The notes under the pieces are model-generated. The model saw nothing but the letters and a program-made list of their open reading frames with translations, was not told where the DNA came from and made no database searches. A stretch of DNA of 64,000 nucleotides from contig NZ_JAUSUQ010000005.1 in assembly GCF_030814135.1 (NCBI RefSeq), forward strand, positions 184,826 through 248,825, given 5' to 3'. Below are positions 53,165 through 61,946 of the stretch, one piece after another. The DNA is from Caldalkalibacillus uzonensis. GTDB lineage: Bacteria > Bacillota > Bacilli > Caldalkalibacillales > Caldalkalibacillaceae. Both the position numbers and the translations under genes were made by a program. Within the stretch, counting starts at the first letter, position 1, and each line of letters starts with the position of its first letter.

Positions 53165-54283
53165 ATGAAGCCTCTTATTCCAAACATCCCTGCGATTGCG
53201 ATTACCGGTAGTGCTGGAAAATCAACGACTCAAGCATTTATTTATTCCATTCTAAGTACTAAGTGGAAAAGAATTCTTAAGACAACAAAAAACTTGAATT
53301 TGCCAAGTCATACGAATCAAAAGGTAAAGCGTCTCAAACCCTCTCACCAGGCTGTCATCTTGGAAATGGCATTTGGACGCGAGGCAGGAAAAAGGCATTT
53401 CCGGTATATACAGCCGAATATGGGGGTGATTACAAATATAGGCACAGCCCATTACGGCAAGCTTGGAAACAGTTTAGAATCAATAGCGAAATCCAAATCT
53501 TTATTAATCAAATATATGAACCCCAAGGGCACACTGTTCATCAACAATGATGATCAGAACTCAAAATTGTTAGAGACTCATCACTTTAAAGGGAAAATTG
53601 TCACAGTAGGAATCAAAAACAAAGCCGACTATCAAGCCAGTCATATCAAGTATTTGGACAATGGCATGCGTTTTAAAGTGGCCTTAGATAATCAAAAGGA
53701 GACATTCTTTATTCCCACATTCGGTGATCATAATGTGATCAATGCATTGTTTGCCATCGCTGTTGCCCACCAACTCCACTTTACACCCGCCGAAATGAGA
53801 AAAGGATTAAAAAAATTCAAAAACCCAGCCAGAAGGTTAGATGTGATTCCATTACCCCATCAATCCCTTCTGATTGATGATACTTTTAATGCGAACCCCC
53901 AATCGGTAAAAGCAGCGTCAGATGTACTCGTCAGACTAGGCAAAGGCAAAAAGAAAATTGTCGTATTGGGAAGCATGTTAGAGTTAGGTCAGTATTCAAA
54001 GAAAGGTCACAAAGAAGTTGGGCGTTATTTAGCCAAAAAGGGTATTGATGCGATTTACACCTATGGCAAAAAAGCCAAATGGATTGGGGAAGCGGCTATT
54101 AAAAAAGGGTTTCCAGCTCAAAACGTCCATCATTTCACAAATCGCCAGCATTTACACAACATGTTAGCAAAGCATTTCCAGCCTGATAGTGCCATTCTAG
54201 TCAAAGGATCTCACGCTATGAAAATGTATAAAACCGCCGAATTTCTTGCTGAATATAGCCTTCGTTTTTCCAGCACCAAATAA
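53165..54283 (+). CDS. Mur-ligase-like protein without N-terminal domain, copy 1
   Basis: 372 residues (SD AAGGAGG at 53151-53157). It begins almost at the ATP-binding P-loop (AIAITGSAGKSTTQAF, ~10) and lacks the ~100-residue UDP-sugar-binding domain of MurF. Further Mur motifs: ILEMAFGREAGKRHF, the Mg-binding ITNIGTAHYGKLGNSLESIAKSK (~93), FINNDDQNS, FGDHNVINALFAIAVAH (~188) and the C-terminal domain from LIDDTFNANPQSVKAA (~237). It should still ligate an amino group to an acyl-phosphate, but on an unknown substrate. A second copy follows 50 bases later. Confidence 0.84.
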   Translation: MKPLIPNIPAIAITGSAGKSTTQAFIYSILSTKWKRILKTTKNLNLPSHTNQKVKRLKPSHQAVILEMAFGREAGKRHFRYIQPNMGVITNIGTAHYGKLGNSLESIAKSKSLLIKYMNPKGTLFINNDDQNSKLLETHHFKGKIVTVGIKNKADYQASHIKYLDNGMRFKVALDNQKETFFIPTFGDHNVINALFAIAVAHQLHFTPAEMRKGLKKFKNPARRLDVIPLPHQSLLIDDTFNANPQSVKAASDVLVRLGKGKKKIVVLGSMLELGQYSKKGHKEVGRYLAKKGIDAIYTYGKKAKWIGEAAIKKGFPAQNVHHFTNRQHLHNMLAKHFQPDSAILVKGSHAMKMYKTAEFLAEYSLRFSSTK

Positions 54284-55459
54284 GTATGCCAAGGTCCTTC
54301 GTGATTTTTTAAAAACAGTTCATGAGGAGGTTGCTATGATGAAGCCCCTTATTCCCAATATACCTGCTATAGCAATCACCGGTAGTGCTGGGAAAACAAC
54401 GACCAGAGAATTTGTTGCCTCGATACTGCAAACAAAATGGAAGATTCTTAAAGCAAGCAAAAGCAGAAATAAGAACCAACCCCAACACACTAAACAATAC
54501 GTCCAACATCTAAAACCCTCTCACCAGGCTATGATCTTAGAAATAGGATTGGGGCGGAAAAGAGGAAAAAGTCATTTCCGGTATATACAGCCGAATATGG
54601 GGGTGATTACAAATATAGGCACAGCCCACTACGGCAAGCTTGGAAACAGTTTAAAATCAATAGCGAAATCCAAATCTTTATTAATCAAATATATGAACCC
54701 CAAGGGTACATTGTTCATCAACAATGATGATCAGAACTCAAAATTGTTAGAAACTCATCACTTTAAAGGGAAAATCGTCACAGTAGGAATCAAAAACAAA
54801 GCCGACTATCAAGCCAGTCATATCAAGTATTTGGATAATGGCATGAGTTTTCAAGTGGCCTTAGATAATCAAAAGGAGACATTCTTTATTCCCACTTTTG
54901 GTGATCATAATGTGATCAATGCATTGTTTGCCATCGCTGTTGCCCACCAACTCCACTTTACACCCGCCGAAATGAGAAAAGGATTAAAAAAATTCAAAAG
55001 CCCAGCCAGAAGGTTAAATGTAATTCCGCTCCCTAATCAATCCCTTCTGATTGATGATACTTTTAATGCGAACCCCCAATCGGTAAAAGCAGCGTCAGAT
55101 GTACTCGTCAGACTAGGCAAAGGCAAAAAGAAAATTGTCGTATTGGGAAGCATGTTAGAGTTAGGTCAGTATTCAAAGAAAGGTCACAAAGAAGTTGGGT
55201 GTTATTTAGCCAAAAAGGATATTGATGCGATTTACACCTATGGCCAAAAAGCCAAATGGATTGGGGAAGCGGCTATTAAAAATGGATTTCCAGCTCAAAA
55301 CGTCCATCACTTCACAAATCGCCAGCATTTACACAACATGTTAAAAAAGAACTTTCCTCATAGTGCTATTCTAGTCAAAGGATCTCACGCTATGAAAATG
55401 TATATCACCTCCGAATTTCTTGCTGAATATAGCCTTCGTTTGTCCAGCACTAAATAAGT
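53396..55459 (+). repeat. Tandem duplication of the Mur-ligase-like gene
   Basis: From 53396 to ~54285 (copy 1) and 54573 to ~55459 (copy 2) the two genes agree in almost every base, with an offset of ~1177. The first ~230 bases of each gene differ far more, at protein level too (GKSTTQAFIYSIL against GKTTTREFVASIL). This suggests a tandem duplication with later gene conversion over the 3' three quarters. Confidence 0.85.
54336..55457 (+). CDS. Mur-ligase-like protein without N-terminal domain, copy 2
   Basis: 373 residues from ATG 54336 (or 54339); SD AGGAGG at 54325-54330. The frame extends upstream into the end of copy 1 but without coding sense. The P-loop is AIAITGSAGKTTTREF (~10), the sequence from HFRYIQPNMGVITN on is nearly that of copy 1, and the end reads MYITSEFLAEYSLRLS. 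The N-terminal ~75 residues differ from copy 1 (KILKASKSRNKNQPQHT), which may reflect a different substrate. It lies with three ATP-grasp genes within 12 kb. Confidence 0.84.
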   Translation: MMKPLIPNIPAIAITGSAGKTTTREFVASILQTKWKILKASKSRNKNQPQHTKQYVQHLKPSHQAMILEIGLGRKRGKSHFRYIQPNMGVITNIGTAHYGKLGNSLKSIAKSKSLLIKYMNPKGTLFINNDDQNSKLLETHHFKGKIVTVGIKNKADYQASHIKYLDNGMSFQVALDNQKETFFIPTFGDHNVINALFAIAVAHQLHFTPAEMRKGLKKFKSPARRLNVIPLPNQSLLIDDTFNANPQSVKAASDVLVRLGKGKKKIVVLGSMLELGQYSKKGHKEVGCYLAKKDIDAIYTYGQKAKWIGEAAIKNGFPAQNVHHFTNRQHLHNMLKKNFPHSAILVKGSHAMKMYITSEFLAEYSLRLSSTK

Positions 55460-55470
55460 GTGATCATAAC

Positions 55471-55502
55471 AAAAAGCCACTATTCATAAGTGACTTTTTG
55501 AA
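55471..55502 (+). terminator. Terminator after Mur-like copy 2
   Basis: AAAAAGCCACT (55471-55481) pairs with AGTGACTTTTT (55489-55499) with one mismatch, ending in T5. Confidence 0.7.
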
Positions 55503-55658
55503 ATACGTCCTATTAAAGTCAGCTCCTGTCCACCTCTTCGTTTGCGTGGAGAAATCTATTGTTGTATTAATCAACGTATTTCAGGAGAACTCTTCCCGTC
55601 CTCACCAAATTTTTATTTAACAGAGATTTTTTTCTTATCAAATATTTATGCTTAACGA

Positions 55659-55691
55659 CGGAAAAGCCTTGATGCAGCTAGGCTTTTCCGT
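55659..55691. terminator. Hairpin, terminator-like
   Basis: ACGGAAAAGCC (55659-55669) pairs with GGCTTTTCCGT (55681-55691) around an 11-base loop. The T-tract is inside the stem, so it could work on either strand. It lies in the gap 55458-56086, which otherwise holds IS256 and intron-like scars. Confidence 0.55.
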
Positions 55692-55822
55692 TTGGTGACT
55701 TTTCTGAGCTGGCGGTGGTAACTTTCGAGCATGTAGGTGGTATAAATCAGTTTGCATTATCTCTGGTGGATAATTTTGAAAAAGGTGCAATTTTGGATCC
55801 TAGTTTTTTGCCCAGGATTAAA

Positions 55823-55935
55823 CCATCAACGGGTACTTGGTTCCCCAGGTTTGTTCGAACTGATCCAATTCTTCCAGGGCTGCTTTATCGATAGGTTTCA
55901 GTTCAGCTGTAATTTTTTGATATCCTTGTAAGATA
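55823..55935 (-). pseudogene. IS256-family transposase C-terminal remnant
   Basis: The - strand reads YQKITAELKPIDKAALEEL then FEQTWGTKYPLMV, a stop, and SWAKN. This is the C-terminal pattern of mutator/IS256 transposases (WGxKYPxxIxSWxxNW). Only ~37 codons remain. Confidence 0.65.
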
Positions 55936-55992
55936 AGTAGCCGACGTATAAAGGGTTAATCTCACGTACGGTTTGATGAGGGAGAACTGAAA
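55935..55992 (+). other. Possible group II intron 3' end (domain V-like) remnant
   Basis: AGCCGACGTA, then TCTCACGTACGGTTTGATGAGG, resembles the conserved domain V of bacterial group II introns (AGCCGTATG...CACGTACGGTTC) with an extra base in the left arm. Only this piece is present. A GGCGACC/GGTCGCC hairpin follows at 56007-56023. Confidence 0.35.
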
Positions 55993-56086
55993 AAATAAGA
56001 AGTAAGGCGACCGTGCGGTCGCCAGGAAATTTCAGTACCCTAGTCTACCTTACTTCATTTTGAAAGGGATTCGAATGGTACTGATG

Positions 56087-56329
56087 CTACCCTAATTGTA
56101 CAGCATTAATTAAGAGAGTAACTGTCCCAACACCTGGTACATCAATTTCTTCTTCTAAATCTACTGATGGGCAAGGAAATTGTACAGTTTGCCCAAAAAC
56201 AGTAACAGTTACAATCCCATTAAATTTAGGAAACAGCGTGTTTGCAAATACTGTGATGGGATCAGGGAGCACTACGCCATCTATGGCTGTTACCTGTACG
56301 GTGACTGAACACAATCCTACTACAGCCAT
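56087..56329 (-). CDS. Small hydrophobic beta-rich protein, unknown
   Basis: 80 residues with a very good SD on the - strand (AAAGGAGGGTTAATGA before ATG 56329). Alternating Val/Thr/Ile strands (GLCSVTVQVTAIDG, GIVTVTVFGQTVQF, GVGTVTLLINAVQLG), two Cys (7 and 53), no Lys or Arg-rich parts except one Lys, and no clear signal peptide. I do not recognise it. Composition suggests a self-assembling beta protein, possibly a spore-surface or appendage subunit, given the spore-related neighbours. It stands alone, with no gene close on the same strand downstream. Confidence 0.6.
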   Translation of the reverse strand: MAVVGLCSVTVQVTAIDGVVLPDPITVFANTLFPKFNGIVTVTVFGQTVQFPCPSVDLEEEIDVPGVGTVTLLINAVQLG

Positions 56330-56475
56330 TCATTAACCCTCCTTTATACCTTTGATAGTCATATCATATGCATCTTCTCTCATACTGCTTGTACACTTAA
56401 ACTAGTCAGAAAAGTATATTTAACGTTGGCTGACTTAAGATTGGCTATTGACATAACTTAATCAACACCTGAAGT

Positions 56476-57679
56476 TCATTTCTTACGAGGTGATCTAGCC
56501 AAAAAACGGGCATATTCGATGGGCTTCAAATATATGGTTCTAGTCAGTTCACTATCATTTACACGCTTGACGAACTTTTTCTGAGTTCTACCATTTACTT
56601 CAATGATCCACGGATTACCCTGATGATCCAGGCCAAAATCTACGGCCATTTCTCCTAAATGTCCAAGCTTATATTCTATAGCTTGGGCAGCCTGTATACT
56701 GATCTTTTCCATTTTGTCCAGCTGGTTTGTCGACAGCATGTTATTTTCCTTGAGCATATCATGAATGCTTTTTATCTCAGTAGCCTGATTCGTAATATAA
56801 GAGTCGGCACTACCCACCACTCGGCTAAACCCTCCGGAAACCGTCCATTGGCCTTGATGATCTTTCTGCACGTAGATACGGATATCATATTTTTTTTGAT
56901 CGATAAGGTCCAAAGGAATAAACTGTTGGACTAAGAATCTCTCATTACCGATTAATGCATTGACCTCTTTAACAGAATCTTGTTCATTTGGTGTATTATT
57001 TGGTTGTGGGTACAAATTAGGAATATAACCGGTATTCGTTATTGTTTGTCCGTTCGATCAGGTATACCCGGCGCCCTAATTGACCTTTACTCGGCTTGAG
57101 GATAAGCTTGTTATATTTTTTTAATAATGGTATTAGATTGCTTGGGTGATATAGATAAGTAGCCAGTACATAATGATGAATGGCACTTTCTCGTAATATG
57201 TTGTAAATCTCCCACTTGTCAAATCTAGTGATACAATTAAATACCTTTCCTTTCCCAATTGCCCTTTCTAGTTTGTGAACTACAGTTCTGTTAGACGAAT
57301 AAAGCCGGTTATAGACTGCTGCAGGGAAGGGGCAAGTTTTTCTTTCCCATTTCCCATTTTTGTAAATACGCCCGCGAATTTTATTCTTCGACCATTTGAT
57401 TCCTCTGGGTCTAAATACTAACAAGTCCACGTTTAAAAGTTTAGCCATTTCATAGTCTCTTAACGGTCTTGGTTTGTAAACCATTATACCGATTAACGGT
57501 TTTGTCATAGACCGGTCAAAAGCGCGATGGCCAAGGCGTACGACAAACAGAAGATTTTTAACGCTTTCCTTTATTCGCTGGAACATTCTAAAAAATATCC
57601 AGGTTTTAGCTTTCATAAAAGACATCACCCCTAGAATAATATATGTGGTCAGGCTATGCTTGGATTGTTCTATTAACAT
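56476..57679 (-). pseudogene. YheC/YheD-family ATP-grasp gene broken by one frameshift
   Basis: The first frame (57679, or more likely ATG 57625, to 57017) has the N-terminal half: KPLIGIMVYKPRPLRDYEMA, CPFPAAVYNRLYSS, FDKWEIYNILRESAIHHYVL and LILKPSKGQLGRRVYLIE, then TAA. The other frame (57015 to 56476) continues at once with LIGNERFLVQQFIPLDLID, KKYDIRIYVQKDHQGQW, and GEMAVDFGLDHQGNPWIIEVNG with the metal-binding E and N. One inserted or lost base at ~57015-57020 separates them; joined, the protein would be ~385 residues. A sequencing error is possible. Confidence 0.82.
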
Positions 57680-57731
57680 TATCCATGTGCCAATATTTAT
57701 ATAAGGGAATTTTGTGATGCCGCTTTTTTAA

Positions 57732-57932
57732 TTACTTTAAATGAACAAGCGCCGTTATTCTTTCACCCATTACGGAGAGATAGGCATCGATTGTCGTCCT
57801 TGACTGGCTGAACCAACTGTGGCTGATCAAATAAATGCCAAGCCGGACAAGATTTATCATTGTCAGACCCTGGGCCAAATCGACTATCTTCACCCCATAT
57901 CCCCACAGAGGCACTGCAAACCCTAAAAATTC
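57732..57932 (-). other. Unassigned short open frame
   Basis: The - strand frame reads EFLGFAVPLWGYGVKIVDL, then LVRLGIYLISHSWFSQS and VMGERITALVHLK to a stop at 57732. It is open only from a stop near 57935, with no SD at the GTG 57914. It might be the tail of a truncated membrane protein. I cannot name it. The rest of the gap 57680-58129 contains a CCCAAACAA/TTGTTTGGG inverted repeat (57977-57985 and 58011-58019) and probably the promoter of the protease gene. Confidence 0.25.
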
Positions 57933-58129
57933 TGTTTAACGAGCTTTAAGCTCTAGACCTTCAGTACCATCATCACCCCAAACAATGTATACCTAAGTCC
58001 TAGGGATAATTTGTTTGGGATGTTTTATAATTGAAATGATTGTAATTTTTGAAATATTTATAGTCTTAGGGGGTGTTCGTTCACTGTTTACGTTTTGTCT
58101 TAATCCATTAAATGAAAGGGGAAGTGACG

Positions 58130-60559
58130 ATGAAAAAGCTTGTTCAACATGGTGTGGTCTGTTTCTTAATCATTAGTGTCATTTTGAGCAGCTTTGGTAT
58201 GAGCGCTGCAGCAAGTCAGAGCGGACAAGCCTCGCCAGCCACACTGGCCTCATTATATGCTGATATTGATCTCTCTTCTCCTGTTCCCACCACTGTCATT
58301 GTGGAACTTGAAGAAGAATCGATTGTAGAAGCTAAACATAAAGGAAAGAAGCAAAGCAAAGAGCGCCTGGCCAAAGTGCGTGGGCAAGTGATTAAGGAAC
58401 TGCAAGCCAATGTGCCAGATGCAAAAGTGAATCGGGAATATGATTTCCTCTTTTCAGGCTTTTCAGTTGAACTGCTAGCCAAAAGCATACCCGAACTGCT
58501 TGCCACTGCTGGTGTCAAAGCCGTTTACCCCAACGTGGAATACAAGGTGGACGCTGCCCGAACAGGGGTTGTCCAAGCGGAAGAAGTGAGTCCGGAAATG
58601 AATGAAAGTGCCCCTTACATCGGCGCCAACCAGGTGTGGGAAGAGCTGGGAGTGACCGGTAAAGGCGTCACCGTGGCCATCATTGACACAGGGGTAGATT
58701 ATACCCATCCGGATCTGGCCCATGCTTTTGGTGATTATAAAGGATGGGATTTTGTTGATAATGATGATGATCCCCAGGAAACACCGCCGGGCGATCCACG
58801 GGGAGGGGTTACCAATCACGGGACTCACGTAGCCGGTACGGTAGCGGCTAACGGACAGATTAAGGGTGTGGCACCTGATGCCAAGTTACTGGCTTACCGT
58901 GTACTGGGGCCTGGAGGAAGCGGAACCACAGAGAATGTGGTGGCCGGTATTGAACAGGCTGTGCAAGATGGAGCGAATATTATGAATCTTTCCTTGGGCA
59001 ATACACTGAACAATCCTGACTGGGCGACCAGCATTGCCCTTGACTGGGCCATGGCCGAAGGAGTAGTTGCAGTCACTTCTAACGGCAACAGCGGCCCCAA
59101 CAATTGGACTGTGGGCTCACCGGGAACTTCCCGCCAGGCCATTTCGGTCGGGGCTACGCGCCTGCCACACAACGCCTATGCCGCTGAGCTGTTTACCTCT
59201 GCAGAAGTGAATTATCCCAGTGCCAAAGTGATGGGGTTTAGCGATGAGGAAGCCTTGCTCGCTCTGCATGGACAAGCCTATGAATTTGCCGATGTAGGCT
59301 TGGGGCGTGTCCAGGACTTTGAAGGCAAAGATGTAGCAGGAAAGATCGCGCTGATCAAACGTGGAGAGATTCCGTTTGTGGATAAGGCCCAACATGCGAA
59401 GAATGCCGGTGCCGTGGGTGTCATTATTTACAATCATGTGCCTGGGGAAATCCCTATTGATATTCCCGGTATGGCCGTAACTACCGTTAAATTAAGTCTG
59501 GAAGACGGTCAGAAAATGTTAAGTGAGTTGGGAGAAGGAAATAATACCGTTCAGTTTTCAATTGAATTCGTGAAAACCGTGGGTGAAACCGTGGCTGATT
59601 TTTCCTCCCGGGGACCGGTCATGGACACGTGGATGATTAAACCTGATGTATCGGCGCCAGGGGTGAATATTTTGAGTACCATTCCAACCCATAATTCCGA
59701 AGACCCCCATGGTTATGCCGCTCTGCAGGGAACAAGCATGGCCAGCCCCCATGTGGCGGGAGCCGCTGCTCTTTTACTTGAGAAGCATCCGGACTGGACA
59801 GTTGAAGAGGTGAAGGCGGCTCTGATGAATACAGCTGAGGAGCTGTTTGCCCCTAACGGTACACGCTACCCGTACAATACACAAGGAGCAGGCAGCATAC
59901 GGGTGTGGGATGCCATTCAAACCGAAGCCTTGCTCTTGCCTGGCAGCCACTCGTTTGGCGTGGTTTATAGGGAAGATAAAAGAGAAGTGAAGCGGACCCG
60001 CATCCAGATCCAAAATCTAACTGATAAAACAACACGGTATGAAGTAGAAGCCGCTTTTGCGGGGAATCCGGAAGGCTTAAAGGTCCGCACCTCCCGCAAC
60101 CTGAACGTGAGGTCCAATGGGTCCCAAACCGTTCAGGTCATCGTGGAGGCCGACCCGGCTAAGCTAAAGGCAGGCTACTATGAGGGGGCCATTACCCTTA
60201 GAAACAGCGGACAGGAGCTTGTGGTGCCAACCATCCTCTTTGTTCAGGAGCCTGATTATCCGCGGATTACCCACTTCTATTTCGAGGGGGACAGGGAAGA
60301 GGGATATAACTTAACCGTCTATCTCCCCGGCGGGGCAGAGGAACTGACCTTCCTTGTCTACGAATGGACGGGTTCTGCGGCAGGTGATTATATGGGCCAT
60401 ATCGGAACATACACGGATGTGCCCAAGGCGTTTAGCGACTACAGCTGGGATGGTACGATTGCCGGACAACAGCTGGAGAGTGGACAGTATGCTCTTTTTG
60501 CTCTGGCGACCAAAGCCGGCCAAACAACCCAGCTCGGATTGCTTGCCGAGTTAAAGTAA
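58130..60559 (+). CDS. Secreted subtilisin-like serine protease, Vpr-like
   Basis: 809 residues from ATG 58130 (SD GAAAGGGGAAG; an in-frame ATG at 58112 lacks an SD). Signal peptide KKLVQHGVVCFLIISVILSS with AAA cleavage region (~25), I9 propeptide domain (~45-140, VIVELEEES and VKAVYPNVEYKV), then the S8 domain with Asp in AIIDTGVDYTHPD (~184), His in NHGTHVAGTVAANG (~229) and Ser in GTSMASPHVAGAAAL (~534). A protease-associated domain is inserted at ~385-475, and a beta-sandwich C-terminal domain follows. The layout and length are those of B. subtilis Vpr, a cell-associated extracellular protease. Confidence 0.92.
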   Translation: MKKLVQHGVVCFLIISVILSSFGMSAAASQSGQASPATLASLYADIDLSSPVPTTVIVELEEESIVEAKHKGKKQSKERLAKVRGQVIKELQANVPDAKVNREYDFLFSGFSVELLAKSIPELLATAGVKAVYPNVEYKVDAARTGVVQAEEVSPEMNESAPYIGANQVWEELGVTGKGVTVAIIDTGVDYTHPDLAHAFGDYKGWDFVDNDDDPQETPPGDPRGGVTNHGTHVAGTVAANGQIKGVAPDAKLLAYRVLGPGGSGTTENVVAGIEQAVQDGANIMNLSLGNTLNNPDWATSIALDWAMAEGVVAVTSNGNSGPNNWTVGSPGTSRQAISVGATRLPHNAYAAELFTSAEVNYPSAKVMGFSDEEALLALHGQAYEFADVGLGRVQDFEGKDVAGKIALIKRGEIPFVDKAQHAKNAGAVGVIIYNHVPGEIPIDIPGMAVTTVKLSLEDGQKMLSELGEGNNTVQFSIEFVKTVGETVADFSSRGPVMDTWMIKPDVSAPGVNILSTIPTHNSEDPHGYAALQGTSMASPHVAGAAALLLEKHPDWTVEEVKAALMNTAEELFAPNGTRYPYNTQGAGSIRVWDAIQTEALLLPGSHSFGVVYREDKREVKRTRIQIQNLTDKTTRYEVEAAFAGNPEGLKVRTSRNLNVRSNGSQTVQVIVEADPAKLKAGYYEGAITLRNSGQELVVPTILFVQEPDYPRITHFYFEGDREEGYNLTVYLPGGAEELTFLVYEWTGSAAGDYMGHIGTYTDVPKAFSDYSWDGTIAGQQLESGQYALFALATKAGQTTQLGLLAELK

Positions 60560-60570
60560 GGATAAAAAAA

Positions 60571-60597
60571 GCCCCTGTATCAACAGGGGCTGGCATG
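60571..60597 (-). terminator. Terminator hairpin in - direction (copy 1 of 2)
   Basis: GCCCCTGT and ACAGGGGC enclose ATCA (60571-60590). On the - strand the stem is followed by TTTTTTT. An identical 20-base palindrome occurs at 61952-61971, on the other side of cotB. Confidence 0.7.
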
Positions 60598-60692
60598 AGT
60601 TTTGACGTGGGTAGACTCAATAAAGACGACCTCCGGGTCGACAAAGCCATGCTCTACAGCTTCTTTCAGGATGCGATTCTCCTTCAAATATA
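60595..60692 (-). pseudogene. IS1182-type transposase remnant
   Basis: The - strand reads LKENRILKEAVEHGFVDPEVV and FIESTHVKTHA, close to the IS1182/IS4-like signature GFVDPxVVFIDxTHIKA. About 32 codons are left and both ends are gone. It sits between the protease gene and cotB. Confidence 0.6.
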
Positions 60693-60713
60693 ATACTATA
60701 TCATTTATTTAAC

Positions 60714-60772
60714 AAAACAGCCTGTAGACCTTCCGTACCTTCGGTACTTTTGTCTACAAGCTGTTTTTTTAC
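60714..60772. terminator. Bidirectional terminator before the cotB end
   Basis: AACAGCCTGTAGAC pairs with GTCTACAAGCTGTT with one bulge, enclosing GTACC/GGTAC. T7 follows on +, and a shorter T-run on -, where it would end cotB. Confidence 0.7.
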
Positions 60773-60788
60773 TAGATTTTTTTGTTTT

Positions 60789-61817
60789 TTAGTTTTGAAT
60801 CAGGAACAGAGTAAGGATCTGTTGGTTTTTGGTGTTTAGGATGATTTTTTTCATCTTCATGTTTGATTTATGAGATTCTACTTCTTTTTTTTTTTTGTCA
60901 TGTTTTTCATCGTCATGTCTATGTGCTTCATTATTCTTGCCTTTCTGTTTATCTCCGTGTTTGTGATCAGAAGACATTTCTTCATGTTTATTTTTTTCAG
61001 CCTTTCTATTCTGTTGATTATCATCGTTTTTTAATTCTTTTGAAACGTCTATATCAGATTCTTCTTTCCATTTTCTTTCATCATCCTTCTTTTGTTCCTT
61101 TTTTTGATCTCCTTTTTCTGTTATAGATTCATCTTCTTTTCTTTTCTGTTTAGGTCCCAAACTAACATTTCTAATATGAAATGTGGAAATGCGGTATACT
61201 TCTTGGTTATATATAAGAGTTAAATGATCGTCAGAATTATCAACAAGTACACCCTCTATACTTTCCTGGCCTCCACTATTAATTTGCACCCAACAATGTT
61301 TCATATTTTGAAGTAATGTTGAAAAGTTTTCGCCATCTATATAACCAGGATAGTCTTTATAAGTTTGGATAGAGATCTCTTTATTTTCACTAATACTCTT
61401 GATATAATGAATTTCATAATATACAACCTTATTCTCACCTGTATGAATGACTATATAATCCGATTTGACTTCTAAGAGTCTGCCTTGTCTGGATTCAGGT
61501 CCTCCTCGGTCGATACGTATGCAGCGATATTTCATATTCTGCAGAAGGGTATGAAAATCTTCTGCTTCTTCATATTGGGTGATCTTATCAATTGATGGTT
61601 TATTAACAAAGTTAGCAATATCTTTTGAATCCTCTATACAACTTTTCAGGTGATGTAATCTGTAGAATATAATTTCATTATCTGCAGTAGATAAAACTAA
61701 ATAGTCTGATTTTACATCTAATAACCGGCCGTACTTTGATTCAGGCCCACCTTTAAACAAACGGATGATTCTTCCTTTTAAGGGCTCCAAATAAGTTATG
61801 TTATTGTTCTCATTCAT
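60789..61817 (-). CDS. cotB: Spore coat protein CotB-like
   Basis: 342 residues from ATG 61817 (AGGGGG ten bases before; the frame is open up to 61871). Three similar segments carry GGPESKYGRLLDVKSDYL (~20), GGPESRQGRLLEVKSDYI (~106) and GGQESIEGVLVDNSDDHL (~185), each followed by a strand and HHLKS/HYIKS/FHIRN; then LGPKQKRKE. This is the B. subtilis CotB repeat plan. The C-terminal ~120 residues are Lys/Glu/Asp/His-rich (HEEMSSDHKHGDKQKGK) instead of the Ser-rich region of B. subtilis CotB that CotH phosphorylates. It is an outer-coat protein, transcribed late in sporulation. Confidence 0.88.
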   Translation of the reverse strand: MNENNNITYLEPLKGRIIRLFKGGPESKYGRLLDVKSDYLVLSTADNEIIFYRLHHLKSCIEDSKDIANFVNKPSIDKITQYEEAEDFHTLLQNMKYRCIRIDRGGPESRQGRLLEVKSDYIVIHTGENKVVYYEIHYIKSISENKEISIQTYKDYPGYIDGENFSTLLQNMKHCWVQINSGGQESIEGVLVDNSDDHLTLIYNQEVYRISTFHIRNVSLGPKQKRKEDESITEKGDQKKEQKKDDERKWKEESDIDVSKELKNDDNQQNRKAEKNKHEEMSSDHKHGDKQKGKNNEAHRHDDEKHDKKKKEVESHKSNMKMKKIILNTKNQQILTLFLIQN

Positions 61818-61946
61818 TGAGCTTTTCCCCCTTCCATTTGTAGATGATGTACAGGTTATAATATGTATCACTTATCTACATCGTTTTCAGCATTAGCCTT
61901 TTATTTTATAAAATTAACTTTTGTCCATACAATAAAAAAGACAATA

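Noticed and set aside
54246..54335. Longer N-terminus for the second Mur-like gene
   Set aside because: The upstream in-frame stretch is the other-frame reading of the end of copy 1 plus a spacer; a strong SD sits before ATG 54336.
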